A DNA stretch of 64,000 nt from Duganella dendranthematis. GTDB lineage: Bacteria; Pseudomonadota; Gammaproteobacteria; Burkholderiales; Burkholderiaceae_D. The notes under the pieces are model-generated. The model had not been told where the DNA came from and made no database searches. It saw only the letters and a program-made list of their open reading frames with translations. The stretch covers positions 4,092,001-4,156,000 of the forward strand of contig NZ_CP051684.1 of NCBI RefSeq assembly GCF_012849375.1, read 5' to 3'. The stretch's first letter is position 1. Each line of letters begins with the position of its first letter. The position numbers and the translations under genes were made by a program. Positions 36,257 to 46,369 of the stretch are shown piece after piece.

Positions 36257-37621
36257 CTAGGACCGTGCTGCCCGGACACGCGCCAGCGACAGGCGGTGCA
36301 GCGACCAGCTGAGCAGCACCGCCGCCACCGTCAGGCCGATGGTCAGGCCGATCCAGAAGCCGGCCGCCGCCATGTCGTGAGCCAGTCCAAGCCAGCAGCC
36401 GAGCGGCAGTGCGAAGCCCCAGAACGCCAGCAACTGGATCTGCATCGGCTGGCGCGTCACCTTGTAGCCGCGAATCGCGCTGGAGGTGGCCACCTGGGTG
36501 GCGTCCGACAACTGGAACAGCGCCGCGAACACCAGCAGATGCGCGCACAGCGCCTGCACCGCCAGGTCGGAAGTGTAGGCGGCGGCGATCTGGTGGCGCC
36601 AGGTCACCATCAGCAGCGCCGACAGCACGCCGAACGCCAGCGACATGCCTACGCCGACCCACGCCACAAAGCGCGCCCGCACCGGATCACCTTCACCGAC
36701 CGCCTGGCCGACGCGGGTGATCAGCGCAATGCCAAAGCTGAGCGGCACCATGAAGGTCAGCGAACTGAAATTCAGCGCGATCTGGTTGGCGGAAATTTCC
36801 ACCACGCCGTAGCGCGCCACCAGCAGGCTGACCAGGCCAAAGGCGCTGACTTCGGCAAAATAGGTGATGCCGATCGGCAGGCCAAGGCGCAGCATCGGCT
36901 TGATCGCGGCCCATTGCGGGCCTTCCCAGTGGCTGAACGGATAAGTGGCGCGGTAGGCCGGCGCGCGGCGGATCCACAGCAGCATGGCGCCCAGCATCAG
37001 CCACATACACAGGCCGGTCGATACGGCGCAGCCGAGGCCGCCCAGCGCCGGCAAGCCCCAGTGGCCGAACACCAGCAGCCAGTTAACCAACACATTGAAC
37101 AGCAGGCCGAGGATGGCGATCACCATCACCGGCTTGGTTTCGTTGATGCTGGTGCTGTAGCCGTAGAGCGCGCGGTAGGCGGCCAGCGGCGGCAGACCGA
37201 TACTGATGATGTGAACGAACAGCTCCGCCTGCCGCTGCACATGCGGCGCCAGGCGCAGGTAGTCGAACACCAGCGTCGCCAGATTGGCCAGCAGCATCGC
37301 CACCAGGCCGACGCCGAGCGCCTTCCACAGCGACTGCCGCACCGCGTGCGGGATTTTATCCAGCGCGCCGGCGCCAACATCGTGCGCGACGATGCTGTTA
37401 ATCGCCATCATCACGCCACTGACCGTGACCAGCACGATGGCCCACACCGAGGCGCCGAGCGACACCGCCGCCAGTTGGTCGGCGCTGGTGTGGCCGGTCA
37501 TGGCGACATCGGCCACGCCCATGCCGACCGTGGCCAGCTGGCCGATCAATACCGGCCAGGCCAGCTGCCACAGGGCGGCGCTTTCGCGGCGGATATTGGA
37601 CAAGGTAAAGGTATGCGGCAT
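36257..37621 (-). CDS. MATE-family multidrug efflux protein, NorM-like
   Basis: A 454-aa protein with about 12 transmembrane segments in two related halves: 'LAWPVLIGQLATVGMGVADVAMTGH' starts the first and 'MLRLGLPIGITYFAEVSAFGLVSLLVARYG' the second. MATE carriers export cations and drugs in exchange for Na+ or H+. The ATG 37621 begins the conserved N-terminus but has no good ribosome binding site, so the start is less certain. It diverges from the crystallin-like gene. Confidence 0.9.
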   Translation of the reverse strand: MPHTFTLSNIRRESAALWQLAWPVLIGQLATVGMGVADVAMTGHTSADQLAAVSLGASVWAIVLVTVSGVMMAINSIVAHDVGAGALDKIPHAVRQSLWKALGVGLVAMLLANLATLVFDYLRLAPHVQRQAELFVHIISIGLPPLAAYRALYGYSTSINETKPVMVIAILGLLFNVLVNWLLVFGHWGLPALGGLGCAVSTGLCMWLMLGAMLLWIRRAPAYRATYPFSHWEGPQWAAIKPMLRLGLPIGITYFAEVSAFGLVSLLVARYGVVEISANQIALNFSSLTFMVPLSFGIALITRVGQAVGEGDPVRARFVAWVGVGMSLAFGVLSALLMVTWRHQIAAAYTSDLAVQALCAHLLVFAALFQLSDATQVATSSAIRGYKVTRQPMQIQLLAFWGFALPLGCWLGLAHDMAAAGFWIGLTIGLTVAAVLLSWSLHRLSLARVRAARS

Positions 37622-37723
37622 CGGCGAGGAGGAAATAAAGAGGTTACAGAATCGTACAATTTTACTGGGTTGCCAACACTTTTGCGCGCTATCATGTTCA
37701 CTCAGCCTGATTCCGGAGACGCC

Positions 37724-38065
37724 ATGCCCCCATATTTCGCCACCGCCACAGTGGTGCTTGCCTGTTGCACCGCCGGCGCGGCCGCCTGGGCCGGCGACAT
37801 CACGCTGTACACGCGGGCCAATCTGGGCGGGCCGGCGATCACGCTGCACGAGGCGGTGCCGGACCTCGATCTGCAAGGTTTCAACGACAAAACCTCCAGC
37901 GTTATCGTGCACAAGGGCACCTGGGAAGTCTGCGCGGAAAAGCACTACAAGGGCCAATGCCGGATCTTGCCGGAAGGCGAATACGCCGAGCTGAAGGGCT
38001 TCGACAACATGATCTCGTCGGTGCGCGAAGTGGACGCCAAGCGCGCCAAGGCGGGCGCCCGCTGA
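37724..38065 (+). CDS. Exported beta/gamma-crystallin-fold protein
   Basis: A 113-aa protein: signal peptide (1-25, cleavage after AWA) and two Greek-key motifs, ITLYTRANLGGPAITLHEAVPDL and VCAEKHYKGQCRILPEGEY, each ending in the 'N/D-x-x-S-S' calcium-binding type (NDKTSSV, DNMISSV). It is a single two-motif domain. The ATG 37724 has GGAG 5 nt upstream and starts the signal peptide. Such proteins often bind calcium. It lies just before the retron-like locus but does not resemble a known retron effector. Confidence 0.85.
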   Translation: MPPYFATATVVLACCTAGAAAWAGDITLYTRANLGGPAITLHEAVPDLDLQGFNDKTSSVIVHKGTWEVCAEKHYKGQCRILPEGEYAELKGFDNMISSVREVDAKRAKAGAR

Positions 38066-38107
38066 GGCGCTGTTGATTTTTAAATAAATCTCCGTTACTG
38101 TGGCGGC

Positions 38108-38272
38108 GGGGCGGATCTTTCAAGCCGGCCTGTTCTTGCCGCGTGCAGGAACAGCCTCTGCGGGGTTACCCCGTGGGATATTTATTGTTCAGCACTTCAC
38201 CGCCTGAGCCCCGTTGCGCTAGCGCGCAAGATAGCTCACGCATCACGAGACTCGTTGAAGGCGCTCCGCCCC
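38108..38272 (+). ncRNA. Candidate retron msr-msd RNA upstream of the reverse transcriptase
   Basis: The region is bounded by an 8-bp inverted repeat, GGGGCGGA (38108-38115) and TCCGCCCC (38265-38272), in the place of retron a1/a2. The right arm ends 11 bp before the RT start. Inside are a stem CTGTTCTTGC/GCAGGAACAG (38130-38154), CGGGG-TTA-CCCCG (38161-38173), TTGCGC-TAGC-GCGCAA (38214-38229) and ACGAG-A-CTCGT (38245-38255). A G in a CAAGC context at 38124, just after a1, could be the branching guanosine. This is structure by eye; the short repeat in GC-rich DNA could be chance. Confidence 0.4.
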
Positions 38273-38283
38273 TACTACCGCGC

Positions 38284-39668
38284 ATGGCCATTGAGAAACT
38301 GACTTTGCTGGCACTGGCCGACACAATGCTCGCCGCCGAGGCCAGCCTGGCCAGCCAGCTTGCCGCCTGCACCCGCGTGTTCGACGCGCCGCAGCCATGG
38401 GCGCCGCAAGTGTGCGCGGCGCTGCTCGAACGCACCGGCGACAACTTTCACTACTTCAGCCGACAGGAAATCGCCGACATCCTGCTGCAATTGCTGGTCC
38501 CAGCGCGCGCGCAAAGCGACGCCGATGCCAACGATGCCGAGGACGACGCCGATGCCGATTTCGACAGCGCGCCGCTGGTCACCGACCTGCCGCCGGTGCG
38601 CCGCTACTGCATCGATCCGCCAATTCGCCCGCCGCAAGCCGACTGGCTGGCTGCGCTCGGCCTGCCGCCACTGCACAGCGTCGGTGCGCTGGCCGCGTGG
38701 CTGGACGAACCGGTCGGCGCACTAGCCTGGCTGGCCGACCAATGGCGGGTGCCGCGCGACGAGCAGACTCGGCTTCAGCACTACCACTACCGCTGGGTGC
38801 CCAAGCGCAGCGGCGGCCTGCGCCTGATCGAAATTCCCAAGGCGCGGCTGCGGCGCATCCAGCAAACAATCCTGCGCCAGATCCTCGACCTGGCGCCGCC
38901 GCATGCGGCCGCCCACGGATTCCGGCGCGGCCGGTCGAGCGTCACGCACGCCGCCTTGCATGCCGGCCGCCAAACCGTCGTCCGCATGGACCTGAAGGGT
39001 TTTTTCCCAGTATCCAATATGCGCGCATCGTCGCGCTGTTTGAAAAACTGGGCTACCCGGATAAAGTGGCCAGCCTGCTGGCGCGGCTGTGCGTGAACCG
39101 CACGCCGAACGGTGCGTGGCGCGATCGCAAAGTTGCCGAGGCCGTGACGTGGAGCGAACGCCAGGCGCTGAAATCGCCGCACCTGCCACAAGGTTCGCCA
39201 TGCTCGCCGGCGCTGGCCAACCTGTGCGCCTACCGGCTGGACATTCGCCTGACAGCGCTGGCGCAATCGCTGGGCGCGTCGTACAGCCGCTACGCCGACG
39301 ACCTGGTGTTTTCCGGCGATCACGATTTCGCCCGCGCTGCGGAACGTTTTCACATCCAGGTCGCCGCCATCGCGCTGGAAGAAGGTTTCCGCGTCAACAC
39401 CCGCAAGACCCGGCTGATGCGCGAGGGCACGCGCCAGCAGGTGACGGGCGTCGTCATCAACCGCCATCCCAACATTGCCCGCGACGAGTACGATAAACTG
39501 AAAGCTACGCTGACCAACTGCGTGCGGCACGGACCGGCGTCACAGAACCGCGAAGGCCGCACCGACTTCCGCGCCTACCTGGCCGGCCGGATTTCGTATG
39601 TCAACATGGTCAACGCCAACCGCGCAACGCGCTTGCAGCGGCTGGCGGACGCCATCGTTTGGTCCTAG
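38284..39668 (+). CDS. Retron-like reverse transcriptase, frame-shifted (-1 at 38997-39003)
   Basis: The N-terminal part reads in one frame from 38284 and ends at 39096 (270 aa from this start). The remaining catalytic part continues in the -1 frame to 39668. Joined at the slippery site the product is 461 aa. Motifs: 'HYHYRWVPKRSGGLRLIEIPK' (RT0-1), AAHGFRRGRSS, DLKGFFPSI (restored only by the shift), LPQGSPCSPALANL, SRYADDLVFSG (catalytic YADD at 39291-39302), VTGVVIN. These match retron/abortive-infection RTs. The roughly 150-residue N-terminal region has an unknown, Asp-rich part (DADANDAEDDADAD). Either a sequence/assembly indel, a true mutation or programmed frameshifting explains the break. 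Confidence 0.75.
38997..39003 (+). other. Candidate -1 ribosomal slippery heptamer in the RT gene
   Basis: G_GGT_TTT in the zero frame fits the X_XXY_YYZ pattern. A -1 slip here gives G-F-F-P-S-I exactly as in reverse transcriptase motif 3. Without it translation stops at 39096. A single missing base in the GGGTTTTTT run explains the break equally well. Confidence 0.4.
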
Positions 39669-39757
39669 GCGGCACATCGGGGTGTACCTGAAGAGAGGCG
39701 CGGCGGTGGCGCGTTTACGGGTACACTCAGGCTAAAGCGATAACTGGAGTGCGCAAC

Positions 39758-40714
39758 GTGGAATACAAGGATTATTACCAGACCCTGGGCGTGGCCAAAA
39801 CGGCCAGCGAGGACGAGATCAAGAAGGCTTACCGCAAGCTGGTCCGTAAATACCATCCGGACGTCAGCAAGGAATCGGACGCCCAGGCCAAAACGCAGGA
39901 AATCAACGAAGCCTACGGCGTGCTGGGCGATGCCGAAAAGCGCAGCGCTTATGACGAACTGGGCCGTGGTCATCAATACCGCGCTGGTCAGGAATTCCGT
40001 CCGCCGCCGGATTGGGGCCGTGGCTTTGGCGGTGGCGGCGCAGGTGGTCCCGGCGGTGCGGGGCAGGGCGGCTTCGGCGGCGTCGACAGCGACTTTTTCT
40101 CCGACCTGTTCGCCAACTTCGGCGGCGGTGGCGGTGGCCGCCGGCGCCAGCAGGCGCCGCAGCGCGGCGAGGACAGCCACGCCACCCTGACCATCGACCT
40201 GAGCGACAGCTACCAGGGCGCGACCCGCACCATCAGCCTGATGGTGGCCGAGCGCGACGCCCAGGACCGCATCGTCACCCGCGAGCGCAACCTCAGCGTC
40301 AACATCCCGAAAGGCGTGACCGCCGGGCAGCAATTGCGCCTCAGCGGTCAGGGTCAGCCGGGCGCCGCCGGGCCGGGCGACCTGTATCTGGAAATCCAGT
40401 TCCGCGCCGATGCGCGCTACCGCCTCGACGGCCGCGACGTCTACCAGACGGTGCCGGTGGCGCCGTGGGAACTGGCATTGGGCGGCGAAATCGAGGTGAC
40501 CACACCGTCCGGCAAAGTCAATGTCACGGTGCCGGCGGCGTCGCAGAGCGGACGCAAGCTGCGGCTGCGCGCGCGCGGCCTGCCGGGCAAGGAAGCGGGC
40601 GACCTGTATCTGCTGCTGGAGGTGGTGCTGCCGCCGGCCACCAGCGACAAGGCCCGCGAACTGTATCAAACGATGGCGCGCGAGCTGGCCTTCAACCCGC
40701 GCGCGGGAGGATGA
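39758..40714 (+). CDS. cbpA: Curved DNA-binding protein / DnaJ-like co-chaperone CbpA
   Basis: A 318-aa protein: J domain (residues about 3-70, KDYYQTLGV, with the HPD triad in KYHPDVSKE), a Gly/Phe-rich linker (about 75-130), then two C-terminal substrate-binding beta domains without the zinc-finger of DnaJ. It stimulates DnaK and binds curved DNA. I chose GTG 39758 since GGAG lies 9 nt upstream and the N-terminus then fits CbpA; the GTG at 39749 is immediately next to the GGAG. It is coupled to cbpM downstream. Confidence 0.92.
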   Translation: MEYKDYYQTLGVAKTASEDEIKKAYRKLVRKYHPDVSKESDAQAKTQEINEAYGVLGDAEKRSAYDELGRGHQYRAGQEFRPPPDWGRGFGGGGAGGPGGAGQGGFGGVDSDFFSDLFANFGGGGGGRRRQQAPQRGEDSHATLTIDLSDSYQGATRTISLMVAERDAQDRIVTRERNLSVNIPKGVTAGQQLRLSGQGQPGAAGPGDLYLEIQFRADARYRLDGRDVYQTVPVAPWELALGGEIEVTTPSGKVNVTVPAASQSGRKLRLRARGLPGKEAGDLYLLLEVVLPPATSDKARELYQTMARELAFNPRAGG

Positions 40715-40716
40715 AC

Positions 40717-41011
40717 ATGGCAAGCACAATCGTGACAGCCGTGGTGATCGATGGCGACGCCGCGCTGACGCTGGAAGAACTGGCGCAAGCCTGCGCCGTG
40801 GAACCGGACTGGGTGGTGGCGCGGGTGCGCACCGGCATTTTGCTGGACGAACGCGCCAGCGCCGAGCACAGCACCGTCTGGCGCTTCACCAGCGCCGACC
40901 TGGTGCGGGCACGCCGGCTATGCCAGATCGAACGGGCGTTTGAGGCCAACGACGATGTGGCGGCGCTGGTGGTCGATCTGTCGGAAGAAATCCGCCGCCT
41001 GCGCGGCAAGC

Positions 41012-41034
<23 letters not shown>
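40717..41034 (+). CDS. cbpM: Chaperone modulator CbpM
   Basis: A 105-aa helical protein with a MerR-like start (LTLEELAQACAVEPDWVVARVRTGIL) and 'VWRFTSADLVRARRLCQIERAFEANDDVAALVVDLSEEIRRLRGKL', as in CbpM, which inhibits CbpA by binding its J domain. I chose ATG 40717 for its spacing to GGGAGG; ATG 40711 overlaps the cbpA stop but touches the ribosome binding site. Its 3' end overlaps the convergent LysR gene by 23 bp. Confidence 0.9.
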
Positions 41035-42148
<1,114 letters not shown>

Positions 42149-42149
42149 A

Positions 42150-42164
42150 ATCGATTTTCTCGAT
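42150..42164. promoter_or_regulatory. LysR-type binding box (ATC-N9-GAT)
   Basis: ATCGATTTTCTCGAT, a dyad with 5-bp arms ATCGA/TCGAT, directly before the LysR ATG and 84 bp upstream of azoR. A second partial element, ATCGATATTATAATCG, follows nearer azoR. This is the common T-N11-A type arrangement. Confidence 0.55.
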
Positions 42165-42248
42165 AAGTAGGATTGAAATAAACCGCATTTCATCGATATT
42201 ATAATCGCTTTATGATGGCTGCAACTCCCACTCAAAGGAAACACCATC

Positions 42249-42860
42249 ATGGCCAACATCCTCCACATCGACAGCAGCGTGCGCAGCACCGGTTCCCTGA
42301 CCCGCCAACTGGGCGGCGAATACATCGCCAAACTGACCGCCGCCAATCCGGCCGCCACCGTGGTCACCCGTGACCTGGCCGCCAATCCGCTGCCGCACCT
42401 GACCGAACAAGTCATCGGCGCCTACTTCACCCCGGCCGAGCAGCGCAACGCCGAGCAGGCCGCCGCGATCAAGACTTCGGACGCACTGGTCGACGAACTG
42501 CTGGCTGCCGACACCATCGTCATCGGCGCGCCGATGTACAACTTCTCTGTTACCTCCGGCCTGAAGGCGTGGATCGACCACGTGGCGCGCGCTGGCCGCA
42601 CCTTCCAATACGGCGCCAACGGCATCGAAGGTCTGGTCACCGGCAAAAAAGTCGTGGTGTTCGTCGCCAGCGGCGGCGTCTACAGCGAAGGCCCTGCCGC
42701 CGCCTATGATCACATCACCACCTACCTGCGTGCAGTGCTGGGCTTCCTGGGCCTGACCGACGTCACCTTTATCGTCGCTGAAGGTGTGGCAATGGGCGAA
42801 GAAGCCGTCGCCAACGCGCTGGCCAAGAACCGCGCCGAGATCGACGCTATCGCCGCTTAA
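42249..42860 (+). CDS. azoR: FMN-dependent NADH:quinone/azo oxidoreductase
   Basis: A 203-aa flavodoxin-like protein starting 'MANILHIDSSVRSTGSLTRQLGGEYIAKL', with the FMN loop 'APMYNFSVTSGLKAWIDHVARAGRTF' and 'VVFVASGGVYSEG'. AzoR enzymes reduce quinones and azo dyes with two electrons and help resist thiol and electrophile stress. AAAGGAAA precedes the ATG. It is divergent from the LysR gene, its likely regulator, and followed by a hairpin. Confidence 0.94.
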   Translation: MANILHIDSSVRSTGSLTRQLGGEYIAKLTAANPAATVVTRDLAANPLPHLTEQVIGAYFTPAEQRNAEQAAAIKTSDALVDELLAADTIVIGAPMYNFSVTSGLKAWIDHVARAGRTFQYGANGIEGLVTGKKVVVFVASGGVYSEGPAAAYDHITTYLRAVLGFLGLTDVTFIVAEGVAMGEEAVANALAKNRAEIDAIAA

Positions 42861-42872
42861 GCGTCGTCTCCC

Positions 42873-42912
42873 CAACAAGCCCCCACCGCGCCCGGCGCCG
42901 TGGGGCTTGTTG
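42873..42912 (+). terminator. Inverted repeat downstream of azoR, possible terminator
   Basis: CAACAAGCCCCC and GGGGCTTGTTG form an 11-bp stem around a GC-rich loop. There is no T-run, so it may be a Rho-dependent or transcript-stabilising hairpin instead. Confidence 0.55.
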
Positions 42913-42944
42913 TATCATGAAGGCCTCTCGCCTTGGAGCCCTAC

Positions 42945-43844
42945 ATGAAACGCAATCTGCATCTGCTGCTGATCGACCCGCAAAACGACTTTTGCGACCT
43001 GCCCGCCGGCTACCTGCCGACCGACCCGGTCAGCCGCCAGCCGCTGGCGCCATCGTTGCCGGTGCCAGGCGCGCATCAGGACATGCTGCGCGTCGCCGGC
43101 CTGATCAATCGCGGCCGCGCCGGCCTGAGCGCCATCAGCGTCACGCTCGATTCGCACCACCGCTTCGACATCGCCCACCCGACCTACTGGATCGCCGCCG
43201 ATGGCGCGCCGGTGGCGCCGTTCACCGAAATCAGCGCCGCCGATGTCCGCGCCCAGCGCTACCTGCCGCGCCATCCGGGCGGCCTGCCGATCACGCTGAA
43301 CTACCTGGACCGGCTGGAAGCGGCCGGCCGCTACAAACTGATGGTATGGCCGGTGCATTGCGAAATCGGCAGCTGGGGCCACAATGTCCACGCCGACGTG
43401 CGCGCCGCCTACGGTCACTGGGAAGAAGCGGCGCTGGGCATCGTTGCCAAGCTGGCCAAGGGCTCCAACCCGTGGACCGAACACTATTCGGCGGTGCAGG
43501 CCGAAGTGCCGGACGCCGACGATCCCGACACCCAGTTCAACACCCGCTTTGTGCGCGGCCTGGCCGAGGCCGACCGCATCTACGTCGCGGGCGAGGCCGG
43601 CAGTCACTGCGTCAAGGCCACGGTCGAGCACATCGCCGATTACTTTGCTGCCGAGTACGGCCCTGCTTCGCTGGCCAAGCTGGTGCTGATCACCGACTGC
43701 ATCAGCCCGGTCACCGGCTTCGACGCCCAGTACCAGGCCTTCCTGCAGGCCATGCAGGTGCGCGGCGTGCAGCTGATGACCGCCGCCGACGTGCTGCCGG
43801 AACTGCTGGATAACGCGGGCAGCGCCGAGGCGGTGTCTGCATGA
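42945..43844 (+). CDS. Isochorismatase-family cysteine hydrolase, probable nicotinamidase
   Basis: A 299-aa protein: [10 protein letters not shown] carries the catalytic Asp, [10 protein letters not shown] and '[10 protein letters not shown]' the metal and substrate histidines, and [14 protein letters not shown] the nucleophilic Cys. It would hydrolyse nicotinamide to nicotinate. It is longer than standard PncA (about 210 aa), with an insert between the metal-binding and cysteine parts. GGAG lies 6 nt before ATG 42945. The stop overlaps the pncB start (ATGA), giving a two-gene NAD salvage operon, which strongly supports the function. Confidence 0.87.
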   Translation: MKRNLHLLLIDPQNDFCDLPAGYLPTDPVSRQPLAPSLPVPGAHQDMLRVAGLINRGRAGLSAISVTLDSHHRFDIAHPTYWIAADGAPVAPFTEISAADVRAQRYLPRHPGGLPITLNYLDRLEAAGRYKLMVWPVHCEIGSWGHNVHADVRAAYGHWEEAALGIVAKLAKGSNPWTEHYSAVQAEVPDADDPDTQFNTRFVRGLAEADRIYVAGEAGSHCVKATVEHIADYFAAEYGPASLAKLVLITDCISPVTGFDAQYQAFLQAMQVRGVQLMTAADVLPELLDNAGSAEAVSA

Positions 43845-45043
43845 AAGCGCCGATCGTCCGCAGCCTGCTGGAAACCGACTTATACAAATTCACGATGTGG
43901 CAGGCGCTGCTGCATGGCCATCCGAACTCGCACACCGAATACGAATTCGTCTGCCGCAACACGCCAACTTTTCCGCTGACGGAGCTGGTGGAAGACATCG
44001 AGCGCGAACTGGATCACCTGTGCTCGATGAGTTTCCGCGATGAGGAACTCAGCTACCTGCGTTCGCTGCGCTACATGAAAAGCGACTTCGTCGACTTCCT
44101 CACCGTGTTCCGCTTCCAGCGCAAATTCATCGACGTGCGCGCCGACGGCGACACGCTGAGCATCCACGCCGCGGGTCCGCAGGTGCACGTGATGGGCTTT
44201 GAAATTTACGTGCTGTACATCGTCAACGAACTGTATTTCCGCCGCTTCGACCAGGCCGCAGCGATGGCGGAAGGGCGGACCCGGCTGACCGCCAAGATCG
44301 CCAAGCTGAAAGCCTTCGGCGCCGAGCCGGCGCGCCACTTCCCGTTTGAACTGTCGGACTTCGGCACACGCCGGCGTTTTTCCGGCGTCTGGCATGACGA
44401 AGTGGTGCAGCGGCTGGCGCGCGAAGTGCCGGAATATTTCAAAGGCACCTCCAACGTCTACCAGGCCATGAAGTTCGGCCTGATCCCGATCGGCACCATG
44501 GCGCATGAATACATGCAATCGTTCCAGGCGTTTGGCGTGCGGCTGCGCGACTTCCAGAAAGCCTCGCTGGAGGCGTGGGTGCAGGAATACCGTGGCGACC
44601 TTGGCATCGCGTTGACCGACGTGGTCGGCATGGATGCCTTCCTCGACGACTTCGACCTGTATTTTGCAAAATTGTTTGACGGCTTGCGCCACGACTCGGG
44701 CGATCCGGTGGTGTGGGGCGAAAAAGCCATCGCCCACTATGCAGCGCTGCGCATTGACGCGCGCACCAAGCGGCTGGTGTTTTCGGACGGTCTCAACCTG
44801 GATAGCGCGATTGCGCTGTACCGTCATTTCGCCGACCGCATCATGACCGGCTTCGGCATCGGCACCCATCTGACCAACGACGTCGGGCTGGCGCCGCTGA
44901 ATATCGTCATGAAGCTGGTGCAGGCCAATGGCCAGTCGGTGGCCAAATTATCCGATTCCCCCGGCAAGACGCTGTGCAAGGATGAAACCTTCCTGGCCTA
45001 CCTGCGCCAGGTGTTTCATCACCCGCTGCCGCCTGCCGGGTGA
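43841..45043 (+). CDS. pncB: Nicotinate phosphoribosyltransferase
   Basis: A 400-aa enzyme converting nicotinate and PRPP to nicotinate mononucleotide. '[32 protein letters not shown]' is the characteristic N-terminus; '[22 protein letters not shown]', '[15 protein letters not shown]' and '[22 protein letters not shown]' are the substrate-binding segments; '[11 protein letters not shown]' lies near the end. It takes up the product of the preceding nicotinamidase-like gene. Confidence 0.95.
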   Translation: MKAPIVRSLLETDLYKFTMWQALLHGHPNSHTEYEFVCRNTPTFPLTELVEDIERELDHLCSMSFRDEELSYLRSLRYMKSDFVDFLTVFRFQRKFIDVRADGDTLSIHAAGPQVHVMGFEIYVLYIVNELYFRRFDQAAAMAEGRTRLTAKIAKLKAFGAEPARHFPFELSDFGTRRRFSGVWHDEVVQRLAREVPEYFKGTSNVYQAMKFGLIPIGTMAHEYMQSFQAFGVRLRDFQKASLEAWVQEYRGDLGIALTDVVGMDAFLDDFDLYFAKLFDGLRHDSGDPVVWGEKAIAHYAALRIDARTKRLVFSDGLNLDSAIALYRHFADRIMTGFGIGTHLTNDVGLAPLNIVMKLVQANGQSVAKLSDSPGKTLCKDETFLAYLRQVFHHPLPPAG

Positions 45044-45049
45044 GTTGGA

Positions 45050-45358
45050 TCAGGCCTCGGTGGCGCCAAAGCCGCTGAGGATGCTGTCTGCCTTGGCGCT
45101 TTCATCATCGTCGTAGACATCGATCGACAGCATCGCGCCGGCGCCGGCGTGTTGACGGGCGGCTGCGGCTGCGGCGGGACCGCCGGGCGTCAGCGAGTCG
45201 AGCAGATTGCCGACCATGCTGGTGGCGACGTCAGTCGGCAGCGGCGTATGCTTGGTCAGCTGCACGCTGGACTGGGGGAAACCGTTGGACAGCAGGGCGC
45301 TGCGGGCGCTCTCGGCATCAGATACTTGCGGGAAATTGCGATGAATCGTGCGGGACAT
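45050..45358 (-). CDS. Small protein of unknown function (102 aa)
   Basis: Starts MSRTIHRNFPQVSDAESARSALLSNGFP, ends with an Asp-rich stretch and SILSGFGATEA. The N-terminal beta-alpha unit vaguely resembles the general-stress 17M-like fold; I cannot name it. AGGAGG precedes ATG 45358 by 5 nt, a strong start, so it is a genuine gene. No signal peptide or membrane segment. Confidence 0.7.
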   Translation of the reverse strand: MSRTIHRNFPQVSDAESARSALLSNGFPQSSVQLTKHTPLPTDVATSMVGNLLDSLTPGGPAAAAAARQHAGAGAMLSIDVYDDDESAKADSILSGFGATEA

Positions 45359-45378
45359 AATGGCCTCCTGTTATTGTT

Positions 45379-45678
45379 TTAAAAACCGGCGATTGCCGTG
45401 CTGAAATGCTCAACCTTGGGCGGCTGGGCGAAGAAACCGCCGACCAGCGCGCGCCAGTCCTGAAAGCCCTGGCTGCCGCGAAACTCCACCGTGTGATGCT
45501 CCAGCGTCGCCCAGCCGATCACCAGATGATAGGTATCCGGGCTTTCGATGCCCTTGTCGAGGCGCATCGACTGGCAGCCGCTGGCCGCCTTGAAAATCGG
45601 CACCGCCTGTGTGACGGCCGCCTCGAACGCGGCGTGGGTATCGGGCTTGATGGTGATCTCGGCGATCTCGTAAATCAT
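45379..45678 (-). CDS. Antibiotic biosynthesis monooxygenase (ABM) domain protein
   Basis: A 99-aa ferredoxin-like alpha/beta protein: 'IYEIAEITIKPDTHAAFEAAVTQAVPIF' and 'TYHLVIGWATLEHHTVEFRGSQGFQDW' are the ABM fold pattern. Such proteins are small oxygenases or heme/quinone-binding enzymes; substrate unknown. AGGA lies 6 nt before the ATG. It is just downstream of the TetR gene (45705-46349) in the same direction, so TetR may control it. Confidence 0.87.
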   Translation of the reverse strand: MIYEIAEITIKPDTHAAFEAAVTQAVPIFKAASGCQSMRLDKGIESPDTYHLVIGWATLEHHTVEFRGSQGFQDWRALVGGFFAQPPKVEHFSTAIAGF

Positions 45679-45704
45679 GGACAGTCCTGGCAGTTGATGA
45701 TGCC

Positions 45705-46349
45705 CTATTGTGCCTGAACTGCGGCAGGCGTGCGCAGGATGAAACGCATCGCCTGGTGCGCCAGCTCACGCACATCGGCACCACTGCCGGGCTTGTACCA
45801 CTGCACGGTCCAGTTGAGCGCGCCGAAAATCAGCAGCCGGTCGAATTGCGACGGCATTGCCCAGTCGCCCGAATGGTGGAGTTCGGCGATGGCGCGGTCC
45901 CACACCGCCTCGTAGCGGTCCTTCAGCGCCGTGATGCGCTCGCGCGAGGCGTCGTCCAGCGAGCGCCACTCGTACAGCAGCACGGCGATGAAATGGTGGT
46001 CGGGCGCCAGCAAGGTGTGCAGATGGGCTTCGACCAGCCGGTGCAGCATGGCGCTGGGTGCCAGCGGCAGGGCGGCGATGGCCTCGATTTCGGCCAGCGA
46101 GCGCTGCATGCCCTGTTCCATGATCGCCGCCAGGATCTCCTGCTTGCTCTTGAAATGGTAAAACCAGCTGCCGGCCTGGATGCCGGCGGCGGCGGCGATA
46201 TCGCGCACCGTGGTGTTGTCATAGCCCTTGGTGCGGAACAGCAGCGCCGACTTCTCGATCAGCTCCGCGCGCAGGCCGCCGCCTTCGCCTTTCTGCGGGC
46301 GGCCCCGTTTCTTGGGACTGGGAACAGCGATCGCGGCGGCATCGGGCAT
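45705..46349 (-). CDS. TetR-family transcriptional regulator
   Basis: A TetR regulator; the HTH is 'LIEKSALLFRTKGYDNTTVRDIAAAAGIQAGSWFYHFKSKQEILAAIMEQ'. The C-terminal region (about 90-210) is the variable ligand-binding part. Two starts are possible, 46382 (225 aa) and 46349 (214 aa). I chose 46349 because the 46382 ATG is embedded in a 13-bp palindrome that looks like an operator; neither has a clear ribosome binding site. A Lys/Arg-rich KKRGRPQKG segment precedes the HTH. Confidence 0.82.
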   Translation of the reverse strand: MPDAAAIAVPSPKKRGRPQKGEGGGLRAELIEKSALLFRTKGYDNTTVRDIAAAAGIQAGSWFYHFKSKQEILAAIMEQGMQRSLAEIEAIAALPLAPSAMLHRLVEAHLHTLLAPDHHFIAVLLYEWRSLDDASRERITALKDRYEAVWDRAIAELHHSGDWAMPSQFDRLLIFGALNWTVQWYKPGSGADVRELAHQAMRFILRTPAAVQAQ

Positions 46350-46369
46350 GGCAGTGGTGTGCTGAAGTG

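Noticed and set aside
35906..38065. 719-codon plus-strand frame reaching into the crystallin gene
   Set aside because: Almost all is antisense to the S9 peptidase and MATE genes; only the last 113 codons, with their own ribosome binding site, are a real gene.
38066..38283. A continuation of the reverse transcriptase upstream to 38143
   Set aside because: The in-frame extension from 38143 runs across hairpin-rich sequence with no conserved residues; 38284 gives a plausible start after the candidate RNA.
39665..40729. 354-codon minus-strand frame
   Set aside because: Antisense to cbpA, which has a clear J domain with HPD.
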